Assembly: GCA_012845835.1 (NCBI GenBank)
Contig: JABAKD010000026.1
Coordinates: 3,087,199-3,151,198 of the forward strand
Reading direction: 5' to 3'
DNA from: Undaria pinnatifida
Lineage: Eukaryota > Sar > Phaeophyceae > Laminariales > Alariaceae
Length of the DNA stretch: 64,000 bases
Under the pieces are notes generated by a model, which saw nothing but the letters and a program-made list of their open reading frames with translations, was not told the origin of the DNA and did not search any database. This document shows, piece by piece, positions 43,783 to 56,000 of this stretch. The stretch's first letter is position 1. Each line of letters starts with the position of its first letter. The position numbers were made by a program, and so were the translations under genes.

Positions 43783-44975
43783 TCACTCTGCCAGAATGAC
43801 CCAATGAGGCCAACTTTGTTTGCGAATTTCTCGCCGGCTATTCACTCGATTTAAGAGCGGATTGCTTTGCTGTCTCCTCCAAGTCCCGGCGGAGGGAAAT
43901 ACGGGTATTTTATCAATATCCAGTTGCATTAGTTCGACCCCATTGAGCAAGAGACGAATACAAGCAGAAAACACGAGTTTTCCCGCACATTTCCGTCCGA
44001 TTAGACTTCAAAATACAACGGAAAATTCAGAATAATCCGTATTTCCCTCCGTTTACACTGATTACACGTGTCTGTTGAATTTCAGGATCCAACTCGCCTC
44101 CTGTGTTGCGTATTTTGTGATACCCTGTCAAACATTATTTCAGTCTAAAACCAAGTAAAAACAGTGTTTGCAATTTTTTTCTCCGAGACATTTTTTCGGA
44201 TTTTTAGGTGGTTTTCGCCGAATAGATCTGCCATTTTGTGGGGTCAAATCGACTTCCAGTCCCAGGCCTAACAGTAGTAGTACCTGATGCTGCTGGGTGC
44301 TGGCTTGCACTAGTCGCCTTGATGATAAGAGTCTCCTTTAACAGGCAGCTACTGTACTGCCGGGAGTGCTCTTGGTGAAGCTTGTCGCTTGGAGTTTGGC
44401 GAGTCCTTACTGAGAAGTCACGCCTTTTGCCCGCACTCTCAACGAGGTGCGTTGGGCAGTTTTGGTCAATATATCACGATGATCACACGTGAAGCCTTTT
44501 AGTAGAGGTCAGAGCTCTATTAACAGACAGTAGCTTGTACTGTCGAGAGTTGCCTCTGTACCGCTGTTGCTCAGAATGCCCGCTTATTTGGAGTCGAGGC
44601 AACGTTCAGCAGTTGTTTACTCGAGTATATCGAGGTTTTGCTTTAGGGTCCCGTGCGCGTGGATGGTTGATTTGGTACAACCTGTGATGTGGTGGCGTTC
44701 TATACCTTTGGGTACCTCGATCACAGCTCTGGCATCAAATGCTCTGATTGAGTGCGTAGGGTCCTCTAGATATGCTCACTCACTCACCGGGCGTTTTCAA
44801 CGAAGTACTCGTAGTCCTCCGTCTGGTGCTTCTCGTCGTACTCGTGTAGAGGTGTAGAAGCTCCCGTAAGCAGCAGCAGATTTCTTGATCAGCCGTCCTC
44901 AGTGATGATGATCGTGAATCCATGCTGCCGCTCTCCTCGTTTACGCGTGCGAGGCTCATAACTTATTGATAATTT

Positions 44976-45191
44976 GGTGGCATGTGGTGTGTATCAGCTC
45001 TTAGCTGGTGTACGCTCCTAGGCTCGCTTTCGGATGACCCGATGAAGACACAGCCTATATATATGATTTGAGGCAAACGAAGGCCACGGTTAGGTGAGCC
45101 TGTAAGAGCAGAGAGCTCTAGCAGAAAAGATGTTGTTCGGCGACCCCAGGCCGATATGTTGATTGATGATTTATTTGCTCAGCAGATGAGA
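44976..45191 (-). repeat. right (5') LTR-like direct repeat of the Copia fossil
   Basis: 216 bp, partner of 37883-38109. The putative half-tRNA primer site lies about 14 bp inside it on the gag side. Confidence 0.7.
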
Positions 45192-47183
45192 TTTTTGGTC
45201 TTCAAGGTTTCTTCTAACAATTTTTTACTTGATAATACTCCAATCCCTCCTTCTTATCTCAATTCCTTACCAAAAAAGAGCACAATACGCATTTTTACCT
45301 CCGGTCTATTCCCATCACAGTTAGGAAAACCATCAACCAGTGTAGGTGTGGCTAGCATTGGGCTCAGAATTCACTATGCAATTTTCTGTCTTGTATACTC
45401 CCATGATTCAATTATCTCGGAAATTACCGGCTTAACTGACAGCTTACTGACCTCAAATAACTTTCAGTAAGTTTCTCGGTTGGGTCTCACTACGGGGCCG
45501 GGTTGAGAAAAACATTTACCGAGAACTACTGATCCCAAGACGATGCATAATTTCGGTTGGGTCCTACTATGACATGCCAAGTCTATAAATAAGCTTTTTC
45601 TCACGACAAACATTACCAGGCACATACACATAATCACCCGCAATTAAACATGTGCTTCATAACGTAAATGACACTTGATCACATTTATTTACCGTATTGA
45701 TCACATCATAGTGATACATATAACAATCACGCTGCTGTTGTTGTTCTGTACTTTGTAACAAAATCAGTCTTCCTATATACACCCCCCCTCTATTTGGATT
45801 ATAATAGTATAGGTGCGCAGAATGGCTGTGCAATAATACGCCTACAATGATAATTACAACCCGCCTGTTGGTCATGTCATGTCATAACATCATGCTTGTT
45901 AAAACCCCCGCCCTCTATGCGGGTTCTGCTGACCAGGTCATAATAATATGGTACTTAATTTAGTGCCTACCCTCTGTGCGGGTTTTGCAGAGAATGGCTA
46001 TGGAAAACCGTCCTGTTGACCCTGACAACACCCAGGGAAGTCATCGAGCTACAAGTATATCTTTCATGAGGATAAAATATAGAACACGCGCGAACGACCT
46101 TCCATAAAATCTGTGCAACTGTGTACTAACAACCACATTGTAGGTTTACTTTGTAAAAAAAAACGCGTTTGTCATAATTCAAAAATATAGATGTGCCACG
46201 CAGCTTGCAAAGTTGAGTTTCAACAATTCAATCGTTCGTAATCACAGCTGATGTTTTTCATTTTTTTATGAAGTTTATGTCTAATCCTGTTCTTGCTGCT
46301 GCGTCATGCCGTGTGTCCCTGCTACACTGCTGCTTTGGAAACGACGTTGGTGGTTCTTCTTGCTCCCACTCCTTGCTGCTGTAGAGGCTGGAATTCAATG
46401 TTTTGTGTTGACTTTTGTTTGCCAAGCCGCCCTATCGCCAATCTACCCTCGGAGCAGTTTGCTTTGGAGTATGAAAGGCCCTCGAGACTGTTTGTTGCAG
46501 AAAAAGTATCGCAACCTACTCTCTGTCTAGTCTCCTCATTGCTGCTGCCTCTCTTCGATGCGTGTTCTTGCTTCATGCTGCTTGTCCCTGTGTACCTGCT
46601 GCGGCTGAATTGGTTTTGTCCTGTGTTTTCGCTGCCGCTGTTTGCTGCTGATGGTATCATATGGTTGACGTTGCTGATTTTCCTATGCCCAACTGTCACA
46701 GGCGTATTCTACTCTCGGTCTCGTAATCGGCCGCCGCTGCTTCTTTTGTATCACATGAGGTCATCATGCTGTTCTTTCTTTTCAAGTAGCGTCTCGTACT
46801 CCTCGCTTGTGCTTCGTTACAACATCGCGACGGCCGTTGTGAGGTGCGGGACTTGGCGGGCACAACTCTTTTGTGTTGTATGTGGTGTTTTATCTACAGT
46901 GCACGTACTTGAGGGTGTGGCCACGATCTAGTCTTAGGGTTAGGTATTGGATTATTCTCTCCTTAGGGCATGCTTTGTCTCCTTTATACGAACCCCTTTT
47001 GTATTGTACTGGATTCAGTTCACCCCCCCTCCCTCTTCCTCTCCACCGGCGCCTACATACACGCGCGCTTGAACATTCTAGGCGACAGTGACGTCCTCTA
47101 CTTGCACGAAGCCGGCTTACAGTACACAGTACCCCGAGAGCGCTTGCGGGATTAACCCAGACGTTGATGTCACACGATAGACG
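45192..47183. other. gene-free stretch
   Basis: Nothing convincing. A 212-residue plus-strand frame at 46293-46931 is Cys/Leu-rich with no motif and is not called. Two short GCGGGTT-containing repeats lie near 45910 and 45975. Confidence 0.35.
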
Positions 47184-47722
47184 ATAGACGATATTGCCAG
47201 GAAAGCGAGAAGGGCTTCATCCAGCGATGGGGGTGAGGAATCGAGCGGGGATGACGACGACGACGGAGACAACCACGGAGGGCGCAACGCTTCTAGATCG
47301 GAGGCACACAAACTGAAGGCCAAGTCAAAAGCCCGACAAGCAACTGAAGGTCGTCAACAGAAGGCGAAGGAATCGATTGCGGCCTATATGCCGGCCTTGC
47401 GGCGCGAGCTTGAGACTATACGGCCAAAGTCGACTGCTGCCACAAATGCCCCGCCTGGTCTCGACCCGAACGTGCAGCTAACAAGCATGAAGCGGAAATG
47501 AAGATCCAGGAAGCTCGAATCGGGAACGCAGAGGCAGGAAGGGAGTCGCAGACGACAGACAATCGACGGCAGGCAAGAGCGAAGTACAAGCGCCTACGCG
47601 AGGATATCCGAAAAGAAGAGGCGGAACCTGAGCGCGATAAAGCGTTCATCTCGATGCTAAAAGAAGCCGCAGCCGACGCCCTCGAGTCGGTTGAGGAGGG
47701 CAACTGTGCGCCGGATGCGTGA
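47184..47722 (+). pseudogene. charged, coiled-coil protein fragment (transposon accessory-like)
   Basis: Plus-strand coding-like sequence: an acidic patch (SSGDDDDDGDN), basic stretch (HKLKAKSKARQ), ESIAAYMPALRRELE, then KIQEARIGNAEA, RAKYKRLREDIRKEE and a C-terminus DALESVEEG before a stop at 47720-47722. The frame opens after a TAG with no initiating ATG and changes register near 47487, so it is a broken gene or exon set. The C-terminal half resembles the charged tail of Myb/SANT-type accessory proteins of DNA transposons, by general character only. Its last ~260 bp reappear inverted just downstream. Confidence 0.4.
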
Positions 47723-48090
47723 ATAGAACAGTTGCTGTGGGTTTTTCTCACGACTCGTATTTGGTTGTGATTTTTTTGTTTTCACAACCGAGTACGAGTC
47801 GTGAGAAAAACCCACAGCAACTGTTCTATTCACGCATCCGACGCAGAGTTGCCCTTCTTAATCGACTCGAGGGCGTCGGCTGCGGCTTCTTTTTGCACCG
47901 AGATGAATGCTTCATCGCGCTCAGGTTCCGCCTCCTCTTTTCGGATACCCTCGCGCATGCGCTTGTACTCTGCTCTTGCCTGCCGTCGATTGTCTGTCGT
48001 CTGCGCCTCCCTTTCTGCCTCTGCGTTCCCGGTTCGAGCTTACTGGATCTTCATTTCCGCTTCATGCTTCTAAACTGCACGTTCGGTGTC
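47463..48090. repeat. near-perfect fold-back, arms ~308 bp, 11-bp loop
   Basis: The left arm (47463-47770) and right arm (47782-48090) are reverse complements at roughly 85-90 percent identity, with only a T-rich 11-bp spacer. The arms include the 3' coding end of the charged fragment, its stop and about 50 bp beyond it. The region next to the loop (GTGGGTTTTTCTCACGACTC) is essentially identical in both arms. Confidence 0.9.
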
Positions 48091-50085
48091 GGTATCGTAA
48101 CGCGATCTTTGTTGCAAGTAGTGTGTATACTAAGCGGGAAGCACGTATTGAGTAGGGGCTGGCTGTGTTTCAGGGGCGTGCAGGGGAGCGGCTCGTGGCT
48201 GAACGTTGTCATGCAACCGTACCTGCCGTCTAAAGAGGCTTTGGCACATGTGTGATTCTTTGCTTCATGTTTTTTCGATACACATGGAGTGCGTCATCGT
48301 GTTTGTCTTTGGGCCATGAACATCGGGGCGTGGAGGGGGGGGGGGGGGGGAGGGCGGGCACTTACTGCGCGTCACCGCAAATGCTGGGTCGGTCCGTGAA
48401 TGGACTAGCTTGCGCTGGCGTTTTGGTTTGATCGTTTTTACCAAGTACCTGGCATTGACAGAACACAGACGGCATATCGGTGTTTTTGTCTGCAGCATGT
48501 GCGACTCTTGGGGTGTGGGGGACACGAATTTTTTGTTTTTGTTTTGTTTTGTGTACCAGGTATCCTTTTCGTGATGCCGCCATCGGTGGACTAGGTGGCA
48601 TTTTTTTTCCTCCCATGCTTGTCATTTGCGACGGCTGTATGTCGACCTTTTTTGTTGACCTTTTTTGTTGACCTTTTTTGTTGACCTTTTTTGTTGTTAA
48701 TGATTGATGAGTCATTGTTTTGTTCGTTAAGAACGGCCCTTAATAAAAAACATCCACACGGAAGCACTGCCGTGAGACATGTTACGTTTGGTTGAAGTGG
48801 CAGCAAAGAGACGGGTGTTTGAAATCACGTCCGTCACACATTGTTATGTTCCATATTTAAAAAGGTATATTACGTCTGGACGGCGGTCCGTCACAGTGCC
48901 AGTGGTACTTGGAAAAAAAATCCAAATTTTAAGTAGTTATTGGTGGCTTTATTACGCATTATTTAAAGAACAACTAAAAAAGAGAAAAAATAGGACGCAA
49001 AAAATTATCCTACGTATATGTTCAAGGTGGCTCTCAGCAAAACACTTGGTGTTCTTGTCTGCTCGTTTGCGTTGTCGCACTCTACTGCCTGGTCGACACG
49101 AAGGAACTTATGTCTGTGTGCTTTGCTGCTCTGTGCAGGGCCGATGACTGCAATCTGTTCTGCTGTGTTTGCGCTACGTGAACACGGCTGTGGTTACCGG
49201 AGAAACCGGATCCTCAAAAGTCCACGTCCACTCCTCTACGGTGCGAGGCTAGCCTCGTGAAGGTAAGCCAAAAGGAGACAACACAACAAACCGCTGTGAA
49301 AGCTGCTTTTCGTAGGCCGAAAAAAACGTTATTGGCTGGTATTGAACGATGGATGACGACGAAGTACAACAGAACAGGGCGACACACAACAAAAAACGGG
49401 GAAAAGGCATAGCTACTGTTGACCAAAACCGAAACGACACCAAGAACACGACACTTAGCGGAACGACTACTTACTGTGAATCTAACTGCTGTAACGACAG
49501 CGTTGTTGGTGTTCTCAACAGCCAACGCCAATCGACGAAGAGCGACGGAGATAACAGCATACCCAACCTATGCAGGATATGACCGACCGTAAGAAGCTCG
49601 CTCGACTGCCCAATCATGCGCCTCATTGCACCCCTACAAACATGCCAGACGAAGGACAAAAAAATTACTAGCACGATTCACCAACGAACACATCATGGCA
49701 AAGCCAGCCACCTCCGCATCGTCAAAACTAGTACTTGAAAGCGCTGTCCATCGCCTACTATTTGTTGCTAAACTTTTCGATCCTGCTGCATAGACAACAA
49801 GAATCTTGGCGACGCCTAATGTAACCAACCGACATCTTCTGCCAGGGGCACCATCATAAGCTTCATTCAAGAACGTGGCAGTTCTTACAACCATATGGAC
49901 GGGTCAGAGAACAAGACACCTGATATATCCAGTTCCCACCCTTCCCCTGTCCAATCGGCATACATATTCGTCCACATATTACCCGAGAGAGCCACCGGTA
50001 TACCAGTACTACTAAAAAAGGAAACGCATCGTGCACGGAAACTCTTGAAAAATAAAAATAAATACATACGACACGTAACCAACCA
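48091..50085. other. gene-free stretch downstream of the TFIIIC gene
   Basis: No gene supported. It contains a G-run (48336-48351) and a 13-bp minisatellite. The AT-rich part at 50040-50075 just after the TFIIIC stop codon (minus sense) may hold its polyadenylation region. Confidence 0.4.
48646..48700. repeat. 13-bp minisatellite (GACCTTTTTTGTT)n
   Basis: Four to five tandem units. Confidence 0.9.
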
Positions 50086-53000
50086 TCAGCCGATGGAGAG
50101 ATACTTGTTGAGGATCCGGAGAGCCATCGCTGTCGCTCCGACTCTTTTGTACAACGCGCAGAGATTGTGCGCGGTTTCCTTCGTTACACCACCGCCTCCA
50201 GGCCAGTTCCGGAGCTCGTCCCCCCGGTCATCTTCCACCCGTAGCGCCCTGTTGTAGTACTCGATGGCAAGCTCGGGGCGGCCTACATGGTGATAACCTC
50301 GCCCTAGATTATACATGACCTCTTGTTCCAGCACTGCCTCTGGGATCCCGAGAGCTTTTGAGCCACCGCCAGCCGTGATAGACCCTGTTCCACCGGCTAC
50401 GAATTGGCCTTTCCGCAGCTCGGCATAACGATGCAGGCATGCAAGAGCCTGCAGGATGCACACGCCATCGAAATCCACCATGGTCTCCATAACAGTCACC
50501 ATGCGGATGGTGTGAGTGGCAAGACACAGAATCGGCAAAGGTTCGTCCGGGCGATCGGCATGGCACATGCCGTACAGTTTTAACGCTTGTTTCGACCGAT
50601 TCCAGGCGGTAGCGTCGTGCGCTCGGTACAGACGCCCCTGCACTCGCTCGCGGTGTCGTGCGACAAGCGCCTCCATTTGCTCGCCGTGGAACCCGCCATC
50701 CGCTGACTCCACCCCGTGCTCCATCGCGACCCGCTGCAACAGGTTCCACGTCGCGTTGTTTCCCGGCGTCCTCGACAATGCCCGCACAAGCGCGCATATG
50801 GCATCGCCGTCGTTTTTCCGCTCGGCCAGCTCCATCAGCGTGCGGGACCGGCTTCGGCGCGATCCACCCTGCGAGCCACGGCCGTTCGGCCGCCAAGCAC
50901 GCCCACGCCCGGACAAGCCATCATCGTCCTTTTCTTCCACGCATCGCCAAGGTGGGGGGTAGTATTGCTCAGACGAAGGGACCAAGGTGGAAACATCGCG
51001 CTCGGCCTCCGGCACGAGTTTCGCCTTAGTCGCGGGAATTAACAACAAGCTTTCGCGAGAAGCGGGACCGTGAATCGGGGAGCCGCCAGGCATAGTGGCC
51101 AGCACCGCCTTGTCCGGGTTGGCGGCAACGGACCTCAGATCTTCCTTTTCGAGTCCCCGGAGGAACCCATCCGGTCGGATGGCGGCAGCAACTACCTCGG
51201 CAGCCTCTTTGGGGTTTCCGAGCTCAAGCAAACAACGAACGAGTTCAACCACGTGCCAGAAAATCGCTCGCCTCCCGACCTGTGCGATGACATCCGTCCT
51301 TTGGAGCAACTGGAGCATCAGCGTGGACAATTGTCCTCGAATGCCAGTCTGCCAGTCCAGCTTTCCCACCATCTGGCGTACAGGGCCAGGCTTCCACACA
51401 GAGGCTCGCGACTTCACGCGACTGTCCTTATCATTTACCGCTCCTCCCCCCTCCCCTTCCTCCCCTCCCTCACCGCCCTCTCCTGCCCTCTCCAGGTTCT
51501 GATCAGGGTGCTCTGAGCTTGTTTCTGACGTCGGCTTGCCGGCTCTCACGCCGGCACCTTCGGAAGCCTCCCGCACGCTACCCTGAGGCACAGGGAGGGT
51601 TTTCTGCATGTCGAACGCCTGTCGCTGCATCACCTGGCCAAGGGCGACGGTCACCAGAGGAAGTGCCACGCACGCGAAATCGGCCGATTTTTTTTCTATT
51701 CGGCTCAGAGTGGCCCACTGCATTAGGAGCTGCACTCGCTGGAAGCCGGTGGCATCCTCCCCCTCATCTTCGTCCTCTAAAGTAACCGCCGGAGAATCGT
51801 CGGCCCACGTTTGCGCGGCTTTGTTTAAGGCAGGACTTAACGCTGACAAGGCCGAGGAAACGGCAGCTTCGCCCCGCCAGTACGCAGCTTCCACCAGACC
51901 CGCAAGCGCCGCGGCATGGTGAGGGCGCTCCACCAGCACTGAAGTGTATGCTTCCGTGGCCAGCTCGTGCTTCCCCTGGGACGCGTACGCCGCACCGAGT
52001 TGAACGCTGGCGAGACAGTGGCGGGGGTGGGTGGACTGCGCCACCTGCCGAAGATAACCTAGCGACTCCGCGAAATATCCTGTCTCGGCATAGACCTGTG
52101 TGAAAAAAAATTAAAGGACACCGAGACATCAGCTGCGAGCTACCCTTGCGCACATTTCAAGGCGGACGCAAACAGATTGAGTAGCTATGAGCTACCTTGC
52201 GTAAATGTCGCCGAGAGCATGGAGAGGGTGGTGTCTGAATACCACAGAGTTCGACTAAATCGCGCAAACGAGCTCGCGGAAGTGTGGATGGGCAACAACG
52301 CGCCGTATGCTGCACGAGCAGCGAGAATCCGTAAATATTTAACGATTACGCACTTTCCATATCTCCACTTCAGTAGTAGACAACAAACTGCACGCGGCTA
52401 CTCGACTGTTTTTCGGATTCGCACGCGAGCCTAATCGACGTGTCGCCACACAAGGAAATAGTAGTACTAGTACAGTAAAGGTGCCCCTATAGCACCGGTA
52501 AGTGGCGCCGGAAATACCGGTGCTAAAGCGTATTCCGGCCCAACTCTGCATGCTGCAACTACTGGTTGTTTCCATCTGTGCCAAGCGAGTTCACAATTAT
52601 AGCAGGCACTTGGCACAAACCAGCCGGCGCAACTGAGGAACCACGACTGTCACAAACCCCTGTTTTGCTCCAACTATTAAGGTTGTGGTGGGGAAGGACG
52701 TGCTCGCGATAATCATTCTAAGAGGGCAAGGGGGGCCTCACCCTCGCAATCTCCATCATCATATCGCCAAATGGCCCTTCGGGCTCCTCATTGTCGAGCA
52801 CCGCGAACGCTTTCGAGGCTTTCTGTTTGTCACCAAGGTACAGCTGGCACATGCCATAACGCAACAGAGTGGTGGGGCTTAATGTGAACCGGTCCATGGG
52901 CTCGTCCTCGCCATCCTCCGCGTCATTGCCCTCCACTTCCTCCTCTGCGTTGCTGCCTCCACCGTCCATCTCCGCTTCATCCTCGTCCTCATCGCTGCCC

Positions 53001-56000
53001 TCGTCGTTGCTGTCTCGAAGGTCGCTATCGCTGTCAACTTCCTCTTCATAGTTCAGGTCTTCCCCTTCTCCTGACCCGTACTCGGTATCGCTACGCCCCG
53101 ACATAACGCGGCTCGAATTGCAGCGGTCCGCCATGACGCGGCATTGGTCGAGCCAGCTCACGAGCCCCTCAACCACCTGCGCCGCGACCTCGTACTGCGG
53201 CTCCTGTCTCTTGCGGCTTTCCATGAGCTTCTTCACGAGAAGGTCCGCGGCAATCATTGCCACCTCCCCCTCGCGCTTGGAGGGGAGCCCGTGCCTGCGG
53301 GGAGGCAGGCGTTTTGGCTTTGGTTGCTCCAGCTTCATCTCGCGAAGTCTGGTTGAAAACCCGTCGGCGAGGTCCCTGACGTCCGGTCCCAGGTGCCTTT
53401 TGCCGATGGTGCGCCGTAAGCAGGATGCCAAGGCCTGATGGACGAAGATGTGTTGTTGAGGGGATATGCACTCTACACTCTCCGCCAGGTCAAGGTAGAT
53501 ATCAAGCCTCCGCGGGAAGCGCTTGGCGGCCTTGGCGTAGACTTCCAATGCCTGGTGGGAAATACGAATCGGTCGAACGGTAGCATTGTTTTGGGGCCGG
53601 GGCGCAGTGTCGTTGTAGTGATGTACCTGTTAAGTGAGTTTAGCTACATAAAAAGGCGACTTCAAAGCGCGCGTGGCTGTTGTTTTTTGAAGCAGTCTAT
53701 TAATGATAAAAACCGAGTCACATATAAGTCGAAGCGAAGGTCGGCGAAGAAAAGATAACGACGTCTAGGTAACCATTTTCGAGCTGACGCAAAACAGGAA
53801 CTGCTCAATAGGAGAACAAGCTACTCGATATCAACGCCTGGTGATTATATGCCTGTGGTATGAGGCAAACGTGCAGTTAGTTCTCTCCAGGTCCATCCGG
53901 CCAAAACCATCCAAATACGATAACATTACGACCCCCCCTCCCCCGCCCCCCACCTGCTTGGGCTTCTGAAGTTCCAGCAAGCATCTCGCCCGCTCGATGG
54001 CAACATTGAGGTTGTTGGGCTGGAGACGAGCCAGCACCTTCAAAGCCTCCAGCCTCGACGTGTGGTCGCCGAGGATGCCTGCGATACGTGCTGCTTCGCG
54101 GTGATTCCCCAGCTTCCTTGGATCGCGCGTGCACGCCAACTTGTAGAACACAAGCGCTTCTTGGTACTTGCCACTGTCTTGGTAGATCAACGCCAGAAGG
54201 GCGTATGGTTCCGGGATCTGTCACGAGTTGGTGTGACAAGAAATCGTCGCACTGACAGATTTAATACCAAAGCTCGAAAATAACATTGAAGGGCGCGCTT
54301 GCAGATCTAACATACCGTACAGAACAGGACATGCCACAAGAAACCGGGTAACAGGAAAGGTAGGGTAGCATTTAGAGGAAAATAATTACCATGGGAGCCG
54401 TTATACTGAAATTAAGGTAGAAAGCACCCTCTCCGAAACAAGAATCCAGCCTGGGGTAGTATATAGGATTACCACGCGTCCTGTACTGTACATGAAACAC
54501 GAATGGATGCGAAAAAATCCAGTTTGCTCGTTATCAAGTGTCCGAACAAAAAACATTCTAATTAGGCGGTTGTCAACTCCTGGTGCTAAACTGCAATCCC
54601 TGGGAAGGAAGGCGATCCTCGTATGCCTGTGTTGTCTTCGCACCAAAACGTATTTTCTACCCAACGATATCAGCACACCCAGTGTCTGTGGTGATTCTTC
54701 ATCCTAGAGATACCAATTCGGTGGTCACACACTGTGAGACAGGGTAGACAAAAACAATCGCAATTAATCAAGGTAAAGCAGGTGAAACGCTAGCGTGCTG
54801 GGTACGAGAACACAACAAAACAAGTCAAACCATATAATAAGAAATAAGAAAGAAAAACAGGAAAAATTAGAATACTGCTGTACCAACAATACGGGGGTCT
54901 CCCGATAGTGCTGGTGAAGTACGTGCCTTTTGCCGGTATAGTACCGGTGAAATCGTTTGGCACGACTGGAACTCGCTATACTAGTAACAGTATCGGTGCT
55001 ATGCTCGATAGCGCCGGTGTCCGGTATACCGCCGGTAGTGCGGGCTTGCACATGCCGGCAAGAAAGGGGGACAACCACTGTGTACAAAGATGAAGATACA
55101 AAATTAGACATATTGCCAGGCGTACACGTTTGTGGGCGGCGCCTCAGAGCAGCATTTGAGGTTTTGCCCTTATGTGGGCCAGTCGTAAAAGCCGGGCCGT
55201 CCGATATCCATGAGGTGATACCGAGAGGAACCGAGTTTCTCAGGGCTACACCTCCCGACCTCCCCGACCAAGGAACCAAATGCCGCACGCGCGCGCATGC
55301 CGTATGCGCCAAGCACGTAAGCGACGTGTTTATGTTTCATGACCATTCACGATCGATCTATCCTTCCCCCCGTTTTGATAATGTATGCTGCATAGGTTGT
55401 GATCTACTGCTTGAGCTACTGGAGCAAACGCTGCAAGTTGGCAATTTTCATCTACGGCTACTGATTCTGCTGGTTCCGCTGCTGCTGCTGTGCTTGGAAC
55501 GACGACACCGCTGATGCTATGTACAAGAGATGAGTAAATCAACATCCGAGAAAAACATCCGTACCACAGGTACCTATTACGTACAACAGGTATCGCTGAG
55601 GGGTACCGGGTATAGTCTAGTCCCCAACCACGCAAAAATAGTGCAACCTTCACCACGCTGTTGGCTTACTGTCTAGAACAAAGTGCGGAAATAGGGGAAT
55701 ACGGTGTGGTTTGCGTATGGTTCCAGTATTATGAGAAGGAAAAATAAAACAAATGCTCAAAATACTACTGGAGACGCTGCCCCGAACCCTCGAGTAGTTC
55801 CAGCCCCGGCCGCGCCCAGCATAGGAACATTGCTTCGAAAAAAACGAGTTTGTGTCGTATTTGTCAACTTCATAAAAACTCATATAATAACAACGGTAAA
55901 CCACTGTCTTGGAAAACATACGAAATCGGGAAATTATTGTAAACGCTACCGCAGAGATTATTCCGTACTCTGTGGTAGTCAGGGGACATTCCTGGTCACA

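Larger units (their letters stand above)
42869..44271. mobile_element. TIR-bounded element inside the Copia leader
   Basis: A 16-bp inverted terminal pair, TTAGGCCTGGGACTGG (42869-42884) and its reverse complement (44256-44271), bounds 1403 bp. CAG on both sides (42866-42868, 44272-44274) could be a 3-bp target duplication; alternatively the TA inside the termini is the target site. The interior holds a CTG run and a coiled-coil ORF but no transposase I recognise. Superfamily undecided. Confidence 0.65.
37883..45191 (-). mobile_element. Ty1/Copia LTR retrotransposon fossil
   Basis: Minus-strand gag-like and aspartic-protease-like regions (39551-42649) lie between direct repeats taken as LTRs: 37883-38109 and 44976-45191. 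The repeats differ by about 4 percent plus one short indel, so the insertion is not fresh. Just inside the right (5') LTR, 44945-44962 read GCGTGCGAGGCTCATAAC on plus. That looks like the 5' half of a methionine tRNA ending in its CAT anticodon loop, the half-tRNA primer arrangement known for Copia. Integrase, reverse transcriptase and RNase H were not recognised, so the copy is broken. A TIR element (42869-44271) is inserted in the leader. Confidence 0.75.

Noticed and set aside
39553-43854. Plus-strand frames opposite the Copia fossil and the coiled-coil ORF
   Set aside because: Antisense shadows: the minus strand carries the gag, protease and coiled-coil signatures.
46293-46931. 212-residue plus-strand open frame
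   Set aside because: Cys/Leu/Ser-rich with no motif, a charged antisense frame overlapping it, and no conserved second copy; length alone does not support a gene.
50516-53758. Several plus-strand frames of 100-190 residues opposite the TFIIIC gene
   Set aside because: They are antisense shadows of GC-rich TPR exons; the minus-strand frame carries the conserved protein.
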